64,000 nucleotides of DNA from Siphonodentalium dalli (taxonomy: Eukaryota; Mollusca; Scaphopoda; Gadilida; Siphonodentaliidae). Positions within the stretch are counted from its first letter, which is position 1. Every line of letters begins with the position of its first letter. This document shows, one piece after another, positions 22,856 through 35,062 of this stretch. The notes beneath the pieces are model-generated. The model was not told the origin of the DNA. It saw nothing but the letters and a program-made list of their open reading frames with translations, and did no database searches. The stretch covers positions 119,647,281 to 119,711,280 of the forward strand of contig CP136067.1 of NCBI GenBank assembly GCA_032622095.1, given 5' to 3'. Position numbers and translations under genes: made by a program.

Positions 22856-22969
22856 TCCCTTGCCTAGGTGGGCAAATTTGGTGATGGGAATTTTCAAAAT
22901 ATGCTAAAAAATAATTGAAATCAGTTAATATTTCTTTGAGATTGGTTTATATTTGTTTTAGTTTGGGCT

Positions 22970-23200
22970 TATAATTTAAATGCAAAGCCAAAAAATTACA
23001 ATCAAAGGGCTGTAACTCTGGTAAAAATGTATGGCTGGGCCTAGTTTGAAACACGTTTCAGATATTCCCATTGTGAACTCATATACCAAAAATCTTTGAA
23101 ATCCATCGATAATTGTTCAAAATAACCCCCGGACAACTTTTCGGGCCAGACGGACAGACGTCCCAACGAACAGACGGATGTAATCCATTGCTATATAATA
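22970..23200 (+). repeat. Single GGGC(T/C)RTAACTC-type repeat unit with GACAGACGG tail
   Basis: AAAGGGCTGTAACTCTGGTAA is followed by AACTCATATACCAAAAATC and a GACGGACAGACGTCC tail. It is one unit of the family seen as arrays elsewhere. Confidence 0.55.
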
Positions 23201-23238
23201 AGCAGACTTCAAATAATATGAAAGTGTCAATGACACTG

Positions 23239-25604
23239 TAGCTCAACTTAGGTAGGGGAATAATTTAATGGTTGACATTAAATGGAGGAATAGGAAAGGT
23301 GCTATAATTGAAATGTCTAAGTAAGACAAGATGTACATGTCAATTTCAACATTCATGACAGGTTTCATAATGATCGAATCAGGGATGTGGTGATTATGGT
23401 GTGCCAAAGGATTTAGTGATGCAAAGAGTAAATTATAAAATGGCCACCGGCAGTCATGTTTTTTTCCGAATTACCCCAAAATGACTTGTTCCCATCTACA
23501 GCCTTTACAAATCTCATAATGATCTGATCAAAGGTACGACCTGTAGCCTGTGCCAAAGGATTTAGTCATGCAAAGAGTGAAATCCAATATGGCTGCTGGC
23601 GGCCATGTTTCTTAGCCAAACGACCCCAAAATGACTCGTTCCCCATCTACATGTCAATGTCAACAGCCTTTACAAATCCCATCTACATGTCATTGTTAAC
23701 ATCCATGACAAATTTCATGAAGATCCGATCAACGCTACGACCTGTAGCCCGCGCCAAAGGATTTAGTCATGTATAGAGTAAAATCCAAGATGCCTGCTGG
23801 CGGCCATGTTTTTTGTCTGAACAACCCCAAAATGACTTGTTCCCATCTACATGTCAATATTAACATCCAGGACAAATTTCATGATGATCAGACGAATAGT
23901 ACGACATGTATTCCGCACCAATGGATTTAATTTTGAAATCCAAGATGGCCACCAGCAGTCATGTTTTTGGGCCGAATGACCCCAAAATGACTCGTTCCCT
24001 TCTACATGTCATTGTTAACATCTATGACTAATCTCATGAAGATCTAACCAAAGCTACGACCTGTAGCCCGCACCAAAGGATTTAGTCATGCAAAGAATAA
24101 AATCCAAGATGGCTGCTGGCGGCCATGTGTTTTGGCCGAATGACCGCAAAGTGACTCGTTCCCATCTACATGTCAATATTAACATCCATCACAAATTTCA
24201 TGAAGATTAGACCAAAGGTACGACCTGTAGCCCGCACCAAAGGATTTAATCATGCAAAGAGTAAAATCCAAGATGGCTGCTAGCGGCCATGTGTTTTGGC
24301 CGAAAGACCCCAAAATGATTCGTTCCCATCTACATGTCACTGTTAACATCCATCACAAATTTCATGAAGTTCCGACCAAAGCTACGACCTGTAGCCCGCA
24401 CCAAAGGATTTAGTCATGCAAAGAGTAAAATCCAAGATGGCTGCTGGCGGCCATGTTTTTTGGACGAACGACCCCAAAATCACTTCGTTCCCATCTACAT
24501 GTCAATATTAACATCCACGACAAATTTCATGATGATCAGACGAACAGTACGACCTGCAGCCCGGGCCAATGGATTGAATTTTGAAATCCAAGATGGCCAC
24601 CAGTGGCCATGTTTTTTGGCCGAATGAACCCAATATGACTCATTCCCATCTACATGTCAATGTCAACATTCGTGAAAAATTTCATAAAGATCAGACCAAA
24701 GGTACGACCTGTAGCCCGCGCCAAAGGATTTAGTCATGCAAAGAGTAAAATCCAAGATGGCTGCTGGCGGCCATGTTTTTTGGCCGAACGACCCCAAAAT
24801 GACTCGTTCCCATCTACATGTCATTGTTAACATCCATGACAAATTTCATGAAGTTCCGACCAAAGCTACGACCTGTAGCCCGCGCAAAAGGATTTAGTCA
24901 TGCAAAGAGTAAAATCCAAGATGGCTGCTGGTGGCCATGTTTTTGGCCGAATGACCCCAAAATCACTCGTTCCCCATCTACATGTCAATATTAACATCCA
25001 TGACAAATTTCATGATGATCAGATGAACAGTACGACCTGTAGCCCGCGCCAATGGATAGAATTTTGAAATCCAAGATGGCCACCAGTGGCCATGTTTTTT
25101 GGCCGATTGACCCCAAAATGACTCGTTCCCATCTACATATCAATGTCAACATTCTTGAGAAATTTCATAAAGATCAGACCAAAGGTACGACCTGTAGCCC
25201 GCGCCAAAGGATTTAGTCATGCAAAGAGTAAAATCCAAGATGGCTGCTGGCGGCCATGTTTTTTGGCCGAACAACCCCAAAATCACTTGTTCCCATCTAC
25301 ATGTCAATATTAAGATCCATGACAAATTTCATGATGATCAGTACGACCTGTAGCCCGCGCCAATGGATTGAATTTTGAAATCCAAGATGGCTGCCAGTGG
25401 CCATGTTTTTTGACCGAATGACCCCAAAATGACTCGTTCCCATCTACATGTCAATGTCAACATTCATGACAAATTTTATAAAGATTAGACCAAAGGTACG
25501 ACCTGTAGCCCGCGCCAAAGGAAATTGTTGACGGACACACGCGCACATGGACGACGGACGCCAAACCATGACAATAGCTCAAACTTACAAAGTAAGTTGA
25601 GCTA
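23239..25604 (+). mobile_element. Element with inverted ends and 13 internal ~160-bp repeats
   Basis: Ends carry TAGCTCAACTTA (23239-23250) and TAAGTTGAGCTA (25593-25604). The right end also forms a local hairpin (25574-25604). Nearly all the interior is tandem units containing TACGACCTGTAGCCCGCGCC, AAAATCCAAGATGGCTGCTG and CATCTACATGTCAATGTTAA. Successive GTACGACCTG landmarks lie at 23536, 23735, 23900, 24055, 24219, 24382, 24548, 24703, 24868, 25031, 25187, 25342 and 25497. A shorter unit type (ATGGATTGAATTTTGAAATC) recurs every 2-4 units. Confidence 0.8.
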
Positions 25605-25607
25605 ACA

Positions 25608-25672
25608 AGTGCAGAAGGATCCATATTCTTTGGTGGGAAATGTTTAGATGATGAGTATTTTGTATGAAACGG
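25608..25672. mobile_element. Family D terminal fragment
   Basis: GTGGGAAATGTTTAGATGATG and GAGTATTTTGTATGAAACGG match the right end of family D. It is interrupted by family A copy 5. Confidence 0.5.
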
Positions 25673-25675
25673 TTA

Positions 25676-25929
25676 CAATAATGCCTTAAATAATCGACTC
25701 CTTAACCACAGCAGAATTATGGTTAACTTTTCAGGATTTAGTCGGAAATATTGCTTGTTGCCATTCATCGGAAAGCTCTCACTGAGAGCTTTCTGATGAA
25801 TGGCAACAAGCCATATTTCCAACTAAATCTCACTGAGAGCTTTCCAATGAATGGCAACAAGCCATAAATCCTGAAAAGTTACCCATAATTCTGCTGTGGT
25901 TAAGGAGTCGATTATTTAGGGTATTACTG
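25676..25929. mobile_element. Family A hairpin MITE, copy 5, with internal duplication
   Basis: TA borders. The turn region (TCACTGAGAGCTTTCYRATG) is duplicated in tandem, which lengthens the loop to 254 bp total and breaks part of the right arm. Confidence 0.85.
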
Positions 25930-26323
25930 TAAGACATAAAATGTTGACAGCCTTGTTTGTTTTTGGTCAAGTGTGCTTGTGTCTTGTTTGCTTCTGTTTG
26001 CTTTCATAAATCATTATCTGACAAAAATTCCAAAGCACTTAAAATTCAAATCTGTTCAATCTACATTGACCTCTGTAGATAGTTGACCCTCCAGAGGTCA
26101 TGTTAGCAATTTGGACAAAACAAAATATCTCTAGTTTATTGCTTTCCTCTTGTGAAAATAATAGCCTGCAGTGAACAAATGGAGGAATTTTGTATATGTC
26201 ACTAAATATCGACAGTTATTGTCTGCAGGCTAAAATAAACACTTTTGTGATCAGTCTATACACTTTCAGTGTGACCACATCATGATATAAAGGTGGCATC
26301 AAGATAGCTTATTTCGGCATTAA

Positions 26324-27028
26324 CCTTTCTATACTAAATACTCATCGACGAGTAGTTATCCCTTAGGAAATGTTCAGATAAAAAGTTCATGAAATGAAAA
26401 TGCCTCCAGTTAATAACAGTTCTGATTAACATCAATCAAATGTCTCAGCATTACTGAGTCTGAAGAAATTAGATGTGTGTCGCAATACCGTCACTATAAA
26501 TAATTTCTACATGCAATCCATTCAGTAGGACATCACAGCGCTCACATAATTTTACGATCTACTTTCGTTTTTATCCGCCATTTCAAACTGGTGTTAAGTG
26601 TTAAAATTCTTGCAATATGCACTTCTATTTTCCTGGCTAGGTATTATTGGTAAATTCTGGACTCTTCACATATGCTTTTAGTGTTTAATTAGTTGTCGTA
26701 ATCACTAATTTTGAGAACAATGTGTAAAATTATAAATGTGACAGAAAATTTATTGCACTATTTTTATCTATGTGGCGAATTCACCGCTGTATAGGAATTC
26801 TGACAATCGCCCGATTGTCTGCATAGCTTTACTGATGTGCAGATGTTGCGATTGGCTGACACTGACGTGTAATGCTTGCTGGTGGTAATGGAAAACCCAC
26901 CTAATTTCTTCAGACTCAGTAAAGCGTAGCTGTTTGAGTCTGATTTTAATCAGAATGGGATGAATAATAGACCATTCCAATGTACACTTTTATAACTGAA
27001 TGCAAAAATCCATTTATTATACAAATGG
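26324..27028. mobile_element. Family D element with a nested MITE
   Basis: TTAA at 26320-26323 and 27029-27032. The left end is CCTTTCTATACTAAATACTC and the right end GAATCC/CATTTATTATACAAATGG. From about 26405 to 26955 it carries foreign sequence with its own inverted repeats (TCTGATTAACATCAATCAAA with TACTGAGTCTGAAGAAATTA against the complement near 26905-26955). Confidence 0.65.
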
Positions 27029-27884
27029 TTAATAGTCAAGGCAAATGTTTCAAAAACTAAATTTTCAGGGATTCGTGAAAAGCCAGGCACTTAACAATAT
27101 AAAGAAATATTGATTTCTTTTCTGAGGACAAAGATACTATTAGAGCAATTTTTCACACTTCTATAAAAAAAACACTTAAGAGGTTTCCAGAAGAAAATCG
27201 ATTTTTCTTACCAAAGAGAATCTGTTTGAACACATAACAGGAAATAACTATTAGTAATAGGTATATCAAAGTGCACTAGATCATAATATAACGTTTCACA
27301 TTTGTTTCTGATTTTAAGGTTTTAACTACTGTTCATTATGTTTTTAGCAATTTTGTTTATGTTTGCTCATTTTGTCGAAATTAATCTCAAAGTTTACACT
27401 TCTTTTATATTTATACCTTCTTCATAGGGTGGTTCTCCTGTGACATGACGTATTAAATTATAAGAAATAACCCGTGTTTCGATTAAGATTATGAAGGTAT
27501 GTGGAATTACAGAATTTGTCTTCAAACTTGACGGTTATACCTTCATAACCTTAATCGAAACACAGGTTATTTCTTTCAATAAAGGCATAATAAAGTGGTA
27601 TGGTTCGATCATAATTCATGGTAAATATCGTAGCTGATCTGCAATTTTCCTTGATTGAGGGTTCTAACAACATAGAGTGCTCTCTCTTGGTAAGTTCCGA
27701 ACGATTTCGTGTAAATTTCTGTTCTAAAAATAGCACCAAAAACTGTCCCATGAATGTGATAAGAAATTCTAAATAAATTTGATAATAATTGACAGAAACT
27801 TTTCCGGAAAGGTGTCCTGTTCATATCTATTATTTTATACCCTGGAATCTACATAAAACATGCCAGGAAGATAGACAATCTTCA

Positions 27885-28084
27885 CCTTTCATGACTGGAG
27901 CTTCTTGAAATTTTGCGAAAACCCTGTGCAATCCATTCTCTCATATATAAGAGAATATATTGGCCTTAAGCCAGTGCATTCTCTTATATATATGAGGCTC
28001 TCTATGGAAGACTTGCATATATAAGAGAATGCATTGGCACAGTATATTTAATGCTGCACCAGCGCAGCTCTAGTCATGAAACTT
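27885..28084. mobile_element. Family B element with two hairpins
   Basis: CTTTCATGACTGGAGCTTC at the left, GCGCAGCTCTAGTCATGAAA at the right, with two AATGCATTCTCTTATATATG-type palindromes between. TTAA borders are lost. Confidence 0.65.
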
Positions 28085-28636
28085 GGGTTCACTTACATAC
28101 CAAGTGAGAATATCACATGGGAATGATTCTAGTATTATATCCAATATTCACATCCATCATAAGCCAGAACTAGTAAAAAAAAACCTTCACATATTATAAT
28201 TGACTGGCTGGATAAATCAGATGCACACTGAACAGGTGAGGGTACCATAAAAGTGAGAGCAATCATTTACTCATTATATCAGTCCATAAATTCTACTCCA
28301 CCTCAAAGTTTACTGAGCCGTAAGCTGATAGGGGCTCGCAGACACAAAGGTCTCACTTACTGATATTATATGACCATTTTATAATCCCTGTATTTACCAA
28401 GATAGGCCGACTGAAGATTTAATGGTGAAAGCTTAAAATCTAATTAAAAGCAATATGGCAAGCATATACTGATCTATGATCATAGAAAGGGTTAAAAAAT
28501 ATCAACAATGAAAATGTTATATATTAAATTTTTTTTTTTTAGAATTTTCAAACATAATTAGCTATTCATTTATCAGATTCTAAGTAAAACAATCAGTGAA
28601 TGATAGGTAAATAAAGAAATTAAATTACTACGGCCT

Positions 28637-29071
28637 CAAGCCTGCAAATAGTGTGTCTGTCATTTGCAGCATGAGGTCCCCAGAGGGAGAATTTTGGGCT
28701 AGCATCACCAAATTCACCATCTGGGCACCTCATTCTGCTTTGGCCTCAACTGTTATGGGAGACCTACATGTAGGATCAGATTGAAGTTTCCCAGTTGAAG
28801 TTGGTGATGTTCACCCATTAGTCACCTTGATTATGCATTTTATCTCCTGCAAATTATGGGATATAGAAACTAAAGAGAAGGGAAAAAGTTACTAAAAACA
28901 ATCATACTTTGAGACTATAGATACTTCTCAGAAGATGAGGACTAAGCAGAATGAGAATGAGGTCCCCAGAGGGTGAATTTTATGATGCTAGCCTGCTGAA
29001 CGGGATAGCACCACTAAATTCAACCTCTGAGGACCTAATTCTGCAAATGACACACACTATTTGCAGGCTTG
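28637..29071. mobile_element. Family E double-hairpin element, copy 8
   Basis: CAAGCCTGCAAATAGTGTG at the left, CACACTATTTGCAGGCTTG at the right. Two GAGGTCCCCAGAGGG palindromes and the usual ~200-bp middle. Confidence 0.85.
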
Positions 29072-29381
29072 TCTGACCTGATCGGGTTACTGGTAAGTCA
29101 TTTTCTGTCATGTGTCTGCCATTGCAGTAACAGGTTCAAAGAAAGACTTAAGTACGTAATTGTGTACTGGAAGAGTTAGAAGCTTTGATATCCACAACTA
29201 TATTAAAGGATGATTAAACATTTGTTATCCAATCATATTAGATTAGAATCATGCATCATTAACTTGGTAAAATGCAATGCAGTTAATATCTATAATGTTG
29301 ACAGAGATTATGAGTTTTGTCTGGCTTTATTCTTAACTGAAAGTTCATCGGAATATTGATTCATTAGAGAATTTCTTTTAA

Positions 29382-29598
29382 CCCTTTGAGTCCCAGGGGC
29401 CGATCTCATCGGCCCTAAACCTACAAAATAAGTCTGTTAAAGAATATAAGAATAAATTATTAAAATTGTAAAAAAATGTTAGGCCAATGCATTCTCTTAT
29501 ATATGCGAGGCGACATATGGTCGACTCGCATATATAAGAGAATGCATTGGCACAGGGTATTATGGGTTGATACAAAAATCGACCTGGCACTCAAAGGG
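29382..29598. mobile_element. TTAA element, family C, with a B-type hairpin
   Basis: TTAA at 29378-29381 and 29599-29602. Ends are CCCTTTGAGTCCCAGG and CCTGGCACTCAAAGGG. A near-perfect GCCAATGCATTCTCTTATA palindrome sits at 29483-29552. The GGCCGATCTCATCGGCC palindrome near the left end is also shared with the copy at 39514. Confidence 0.85.
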
Positions 29599-29889
29599 TT
29601 AAGACAAACCTGTTTTAGTTTATTAGTTTCATCAAGCAAGCTGATATATCTGGCAATATACCTCACGACAAGAAATAAACCTATATTAGTTTGTTAGTTC
29701 ATCGAGAAAGCTGAATGTTCTGGCAATATACCTCATGACCAGAAAAATGCAGATATTTCTCAATAAATAAGAAAATGTAACAGTTTTCTCTCATTTATTC
29801 CAACTCTGTTGCACATCTGCCATCATCATCATCATCATGCTCATGATTAAATATCATTTTGGAAACTTCTGAAAAATAGATACTATTAA

Positions 29890-30007
29890 CCCTTTCAGTG
29901 CCAAGTCGCTCTTTCCATAAATGTATCACATTATTATAATCAATAAATATGAAAAATGATCAAGGAAATATGGGTTGATACAAAAATCTGACTTGGCACT
30001 GAAAGGG
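29890..30007. mobile_element. TTAA element, family C, short copy without the hairpin
   Basis: TTAA at 29886-29889 and 30008-30011. Ends are CCCTTTCAGTGCCAAG and CTTGGCACTGAAAGGG. The GGGTTGATACAAAAATC tract matches other C copies, but the hairpin module is absent. Confidence 0.85.
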
Positions 30008-30124
30008 TTAAGAGCACGGAAGATACTGTAACTGCCAATTACATTTCGGCTTGACAGAGGCCGTTTTGGTGATGTATTCGTGTTATTCATAACTGATATT
30101 CTGGTTCAATGACCATCATATTAA

Positions 30125-30585
30125 AGGCCCATTTAATTTTCGAGTCACCAAATTATTTGTTATAGTGACTTGATATACGGTTTTAATAAGTAACAATCTA
30201 TGGCATAAAATATGATTAAAATACTATAATTCATCACCATTTGAAACAGAGATGCCCATAGAGCAATAGAAAACAGCTGAAATCATAGAAAGATTTCCTC
30301 TGTTATGGCTCCCAGAATGCAACAGAATTCAAACTAAAAATGTATTTTCAATGGAAGGGGAATAGCTCTATATCTTAAGATATAGAGTTATGCCCCTGCC
30401 ATTGAAAATAATGAAACTTGAGCACAGAACACAAGTCGATATCTCAGTAAAAACAACATGTTCACATTTTATTACACCGAATAAGTTGATAATACAATGT
30501 TTTGGAGCTTCCTCTTTCAAATGATATATAAATATGGCATATATTTTATGTAAAATTATCTGGGGTTCGAAAATTAAGTGGGCCT
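30125..30585. mobile_element. TTAA element, family F, palindromic copy
   Basis: TTAA at 30121-30124 and 30586-30589. Ends are AGGCCCATTTAATTTTCG and CGAAAATTAAGTGGGCCT. The centre is a perfect 22-bp palindrome (30366-30387). The flanking ~60 bases also pair imperfectly (AATGGAAGGGGAATAG against the complement). Confidence 0.8.
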
Positions 30586-30959
30586 TTAAAGCCATGATAG
30601 ACCAGTGCTGAAAACCCCTCTCTCAAAGGACATACACTTATAATTATAACAAATATATATATTTTTAATGTATTGCAATTTATTGGTGAAAAATAACAAA
30701 TATAACTGAATTACACTGCAGTACTTTGAATGCAAGAGCCATCAAATAATCAAAATTCAGAGATCACTGAAAATCTGTTTCTGTTGACAGAATAGCAATT
30801 CCTTCTCCAAGCATACTGTAATGTGAGATGATGGTGAAGACACGTTAGTGGATCAAAATATTTGAAGAAAACAGGTGAGAATATATCAACAGAAGGAAAA
30901 TTAACTAGGTAACATGTCCCCCTGATGGGTGGATTTTTTAGAATTGAAAAATTAATTGC

Positions 30960-31475
30960 CAAATTCGAAGTCTACAAGGGCCATAACTCTATTAAAATGG
31001 TTGGACCAAACCCAAAATCGAACTTGACCTGTATTTTCATGTCAGCAATCCATATACCAAATTTGAGAACAATCAGATATGCTCACATACCGAGTAGCCG
31101 AGAGGTAGCATACTGGTCTCTCATGATAGCAGACCGGGGATCGCAACCTGGTCAGGGTATTCTGATCAAAATCAGAACTCGGTCAGATACCAAGTTTGTC
31201 AGGCTGAAAAGTCTCATTCGAGATCACTGAATACAATCTGTATGCAAAATGTCCACCCACCCCCCCATTACAACATTTGTCCAGGTATGTTGGCGTGGGT
31301 GCAGTTCGCTGTCAGATCGGGCACGGACATTAATGGCTCAGTGTGTGCATGTTAAAGAACGCTACTAGAGTCACCACAAGGTTATAAAGTTAATCGGCCA
31401 TGGCGGTACCTGGACCAGTGCGTCTATAACCAGAAGGTTCCTGCACTGCAATATCTACAGATACAGATATACCAG
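30960..31475 (+). mobile_element. tRNA-derived SINE fused to a GGGCCATAACTC unit
   Basis: A unit with AAGGGCCATAACTCTATT (30978) leads into CCGAGTAGCCGAGAGGTAGC (A box, ~31091) and GGGGATCGCAACCTGGTC (B box region, ~31137). The tail part has GTGTGCATGTTAAAGAACGC and ends in ATCTACAGATACAGATAT. A similar TACAGATACAGATAC tail ends the LINE at 49065. The region between B box and tail is typical SINE body with no ORF. Confidence 0.7.
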
Positions 31476-31483
31476 TTATTTGT

Positions 31484-31912
31484 AAGGCCCAATTAATTTT
31501 TGAATCACCAGATCACATTATATACAACATATTCCATACCATTTGAAAGAGGAAGTTCCAAAACATTGTATTATCAACTGATCCAGTCGAATAAGCTGGG
31601 AACATGTTGTTTTTGTCAAGGTATCAAGGTGTGTTCTGTGCTTAATTTTGATCGGGACTGTAATATAAAGTCTATTATTCTCAATGGAAGGGGAATAACT
31701 CTATCTCTTAATTTGAATTCTGTTGCATTCTGGGTTGACAAGGGGGAAGTCTTGGAATGAATCTGAGAATCTCTATCATTTGGTGGTCACTCCTAGGCCA
31801 CTGCTATTCTGTATTCTGGTGGAATATATTTTTGGTTCCTCTTCCAAATGGTATATAATATGGAATATGTTGTGTAAAATGTTATCTGGGCATTCAACTA
31901 TTAAATGGGCCT
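31484..31912. mobile_element. TTAA element, family F, reference-length copy
   Basis: Left end AGGCCCAATTAATTTTTG, right end ATTCAACTATTAAATGGGCCT followed by TTAA (31913-31916). It shows what the family looks like without the insertions found at 6974-9730. Confidence 0.75.
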
Positions 31913-32245
31913 TTAATTTCATTAATTATTAATGAAGATATCATCGGGGAAACCATCTGGGAAGGACAGATGGATGGACAACGGTGATTTCACATGAATG
32001 TGATGGCAACTCAATCAAGTCTATCTAGGTTAATGAAATGTCAAAATTCTACTTGCTGCAAATTCCACAATGTTCCATCTGTTTCATGATAAAACACACA
32101 TAACGGTCTTTAATAGACACAGGATGCAATATATTCATAAATTAGACAGTACATATGGACATGAACTATGATTTGACGAAGATTAGACTCATAAACTGCC
32201 ATTAGGTTAGTAAAATAAATATCAGTGTTCTCAGGCAATTATATA

Positions 32246-32434
32246 CAGTAATGCCCTAAATAATCAACTCCTTAACCAAAGCGGAATTATGGTTAACTTT
32301 TCAGGATTTTGTTGGAAATATGGCTTGTTGCCATTTAACGGAAAGCTCTCACTGAGCTTTCCGGTGAATGGCTTGTTGAAAAGTTACCCATAATTCTGCT
32401 ATGGTTAAGGAGTCGATTATTTAGGGCATTACTG
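32246..32434. mobile_element. Family A hairpin MITE, copy 6 (decayed)
   Basis: TA borders. The right arm lacks about 25 bp (GGCTTGTTGAAAAGTTACCC), so the hairpin is asymmetric. Confidence 0.8.
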
Positions 32435-32584
32435 TACGGTAAATTGGATGCAGAAGAATGATTATTATTTTTTTACAACAATTCTAGAAATTAATGGATG
32501 TAACTGGATGTAATAACAATTTTATGGAATAAAAGCCTAAATTTTCCAAGCAATCTATAGAGTATCTATTCCAGTTCCTTTTAA

Positions 32585-32725
32585 CCATTTCTTTACTAAA
32601 TACTCATTGAAGAGTAGTTATCTCTCAGGAAAATATTCAGACAATAAGCATAGGCCGTTTGTTGAACTTATTCTATGAACATTTCCAACCAATTAATAAG
32701 AATATTCCTGCACATGTAGGAAAGC
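32585..32725. mobile_element. Family D fragment
   Basis: TTAA, then CCATTTCTTTACTAAATACT and GAAGAGTAGTTATCTCTCAG, matching the D left half. The right end was not found. Confidence 0.55.
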
Positions 32726-34500
32726 TGTTCTTATTTATTCCCCATAAGATAAATCAGTTGCAGTTGAATGAATATAATTTTTTACCATTTAATAGTCCAG
32801 GAAAATTGATTTATTAGATGGACCAGACATACACTTACATATAACTTAGACACTATATGGAAGTCAGTTTTGTTGTGTTAAATTATGGATTTTAGCATAT
32901 GTGAAAATCATATAATTCAGCGCTCAGATCTCTTGCCACCAGAGATAGAGATATCTGATATGCAAATAATTTCTGTATATGCAGGTAAACATCTGACAAT
33001 TCAACAGTCAGTGACAGGCGGACATTTCAAGTCTCACATAACATGTGCCTAATAACAGTGAAGGAATAGCGAAGGGGTGCATCGTTGGGCAAAATTAATA
33101 ACAGTGAGGCTGCCAAATAATTGTGCAGGCATACATCAGTCACTTTCTCATAAAATATTCCAATAAACTTGCAGGAAATATTCAAATTTTGATATTATCC
33201 AAGCTAGATCCAACGCTTTGATCCGAAGACTATACTTCACAGATCTTATAATTTTATTTTGTTCCTTTTTGTGCATTGCTGAATGTTTTGACGTTAAATG
33301 CCTAATCCGATCTGACATAATTGGCAATCATTAATGGAGTAAAATGTTCTATTTTTAGTAAAAAAAAATTACAGGTTCTATAGTGACAGGTTACAATAAT
33401 CGTGTAGGCATATATTTTGGCAGATGAGAGTACATTTTGTGACATTTTTGTCTGATAGTATTTCTATATTATTTGTTTCCTAAATATTTTTTTCAAGCTT
33501 GAAGCTCAAACAAACTAATATGAATGATTTCTTATTGATAGAAATGTATTTGTATAATCACACTAAACTTGTGTCTGAAAATGAGAAACAATTATAAATA
33601 AAATACAACATATAGGCAGATAAACCACAATTTCGTGTATACAACACTTGAATAGTATTCAAATAGAATATTGAAATTTACCTGAATGGAAATTTTCACC
33701 AGAAATGTGTGATTGGTACATTGATGCTCAAAATAACGTGAAGAAATCACATGAAAATTGCGGTTTGCATGAACGACTTTAAGGTAAAACCCAATTACTG
33801 CTTGACAATTATTGTAATTGAAGCCAATTTGATTGTTTCGTTCTGTGTGGATTAAATTTTAATTTCTGAAGGCTCTCTTTGTAACATTGCCACAACAAAT
33901 TCATGTGACAACGTTCACTACATACACACACCATGTGGTTCTGCCAATGTATTAGGTGCTTCTAAACAACATGGATTTGCCAGTCACCTTCAGATTACGA
34001 GTGTCAACGATCAGTGATTTGTGTACTAGCTATACCCACGATTACCACGACGGTATCCCTGCATGAATGATGATTCCCAAATATTTCAGTAAAGTCCATG
34101 GCAAATTTGACATGGTGTAAGACAGAAATTGGCGTAGCGATTTAAATTCATTTCCAGATTACTATTAGGCCTATCTTTAAGTGTGAGATTTGATTTGGTG
34201 TATGTGGAAATAATCGGTATACGCAAATACCGCCCAGCGTTACTGTATAGACTTGTGATTTAACCAGCCATGTTAATAAGCGTCAGCAATCTGCTGAGCA
34301 GAGTCAATAAAGAAATAATGTTGGCTATTTTTTAGCAGAGGCAAATTTCAAATACTAACGTTTTAGCGCAAAATTAAAAAAAAAAATTCCAGCCAGACAA
34401 TGTATCAGTGTGATAATGTGAACAATCTGCAAACAGCACAAATGAATTGTAGAGATAAGGATAATGAGGACTACCTTGAGAAACAACAATTTATATAAAG
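32726..34500. other. Intergenic AT-rich DNA, nothing recognised
   Basis: No exon, hairpin or tandem array seen in this ~1.8 kb between PAGR1 and the repeat-dense region to its left. Confidence 0.5.
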
Positions 34501-34503
34501 CTA

Positions 34504-34628
34504 CAGTAATGCCCTAAATAATCGACTCCTTAACCACAGCATAATTATGGGTACATGTACTTTTTCAGGATTTAGTCGGAAATATGGCTTGTTTCCATTC
34601 ATTGGAAAGCTCTCCCCGGGCATTACTG
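34504..34628. mobile_element. Family A MITE, copy 7 (internally deleted)
   Basis: TA borders kept. The left arm is complete to GGAAAGCTCTCCC and then jumps to GGGCATTACTG. Most of the right arm is deleted, so the hairpin is lost. Confidence 0.8.
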
Positions 34629-34769
34629 TAGACCCAATTAAAGTCTGTAATGATAATGAGCAAAATGCCAACTGTAAATTCAACCTTATATATGGTATGT
34701 CGAGCATGCAACTATAACCTTATTTACGGTATGTAGAATGTGCAACTATTCAGATCTTAAGCTTTAAAG

Positions 34770-35062
34770 CCTGAGGTTCCTGGAATGGGTTCAGGAAGGT
34801 ATCACCCATCCATTGGGGTTAATGGAATTGGTGTAAAACCCTTTTCCACGCTTCATCTGGAGTTCTTGCAATCGGAAATGAATCCTGTCGCAACCCTCCA
34901 TTGTGACTCCTGGACATTTGGTGCAGAACACTGTCTCACATCTCCATTGGGGTACCTGGAATAGGAAAATCTTGCCTCACCACTCCATTTAGGTCTGATC
35001 GGAACAGGACCCTGTCTCACCCCTCCATTGGGGTTCCTGGAATAGGAGCAGAATCCTGTGAT
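34770..35062 (-). repeat. Degenerate tandem repeat, 39-46 bp, overlapping the PAGR1 stop
   Basis: The plus-strand landmark TCCATTGGGGTTCCTGGAAT or variants recurs at about 34809, 34852, 34896, 34942, 34984 and 35023. On the minus strand each unit reads TTCCAGG-ACCCCAATGGAG-GTGAGACAG. The last coding residues of the PAGR1-like protein (SAPIPGTPMEG) lie in the first unit, and its TGA is part of the repeated GTGAGA. Confidence 0.75.

Noticed and set aside
23239-25604. CRISPR array
   Set aside because: Animal DNA with ~160-bp units that are contiguous; no short repeats separated by unique spacers.
30925-31230. 101-residue frame
   Set aside because: Spans a GGGCCATAACTC unit and a SINE head, with no splice context.
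10834-35019. Joining the PAGR1 last exon to the exon at 10834-11031 as one gene
   Set aside because: A donor at the PAGR1 stop would leave phase 2, and the possible acceptor near 11013 does not restore the frame of that exon; a start codon there is simpler.
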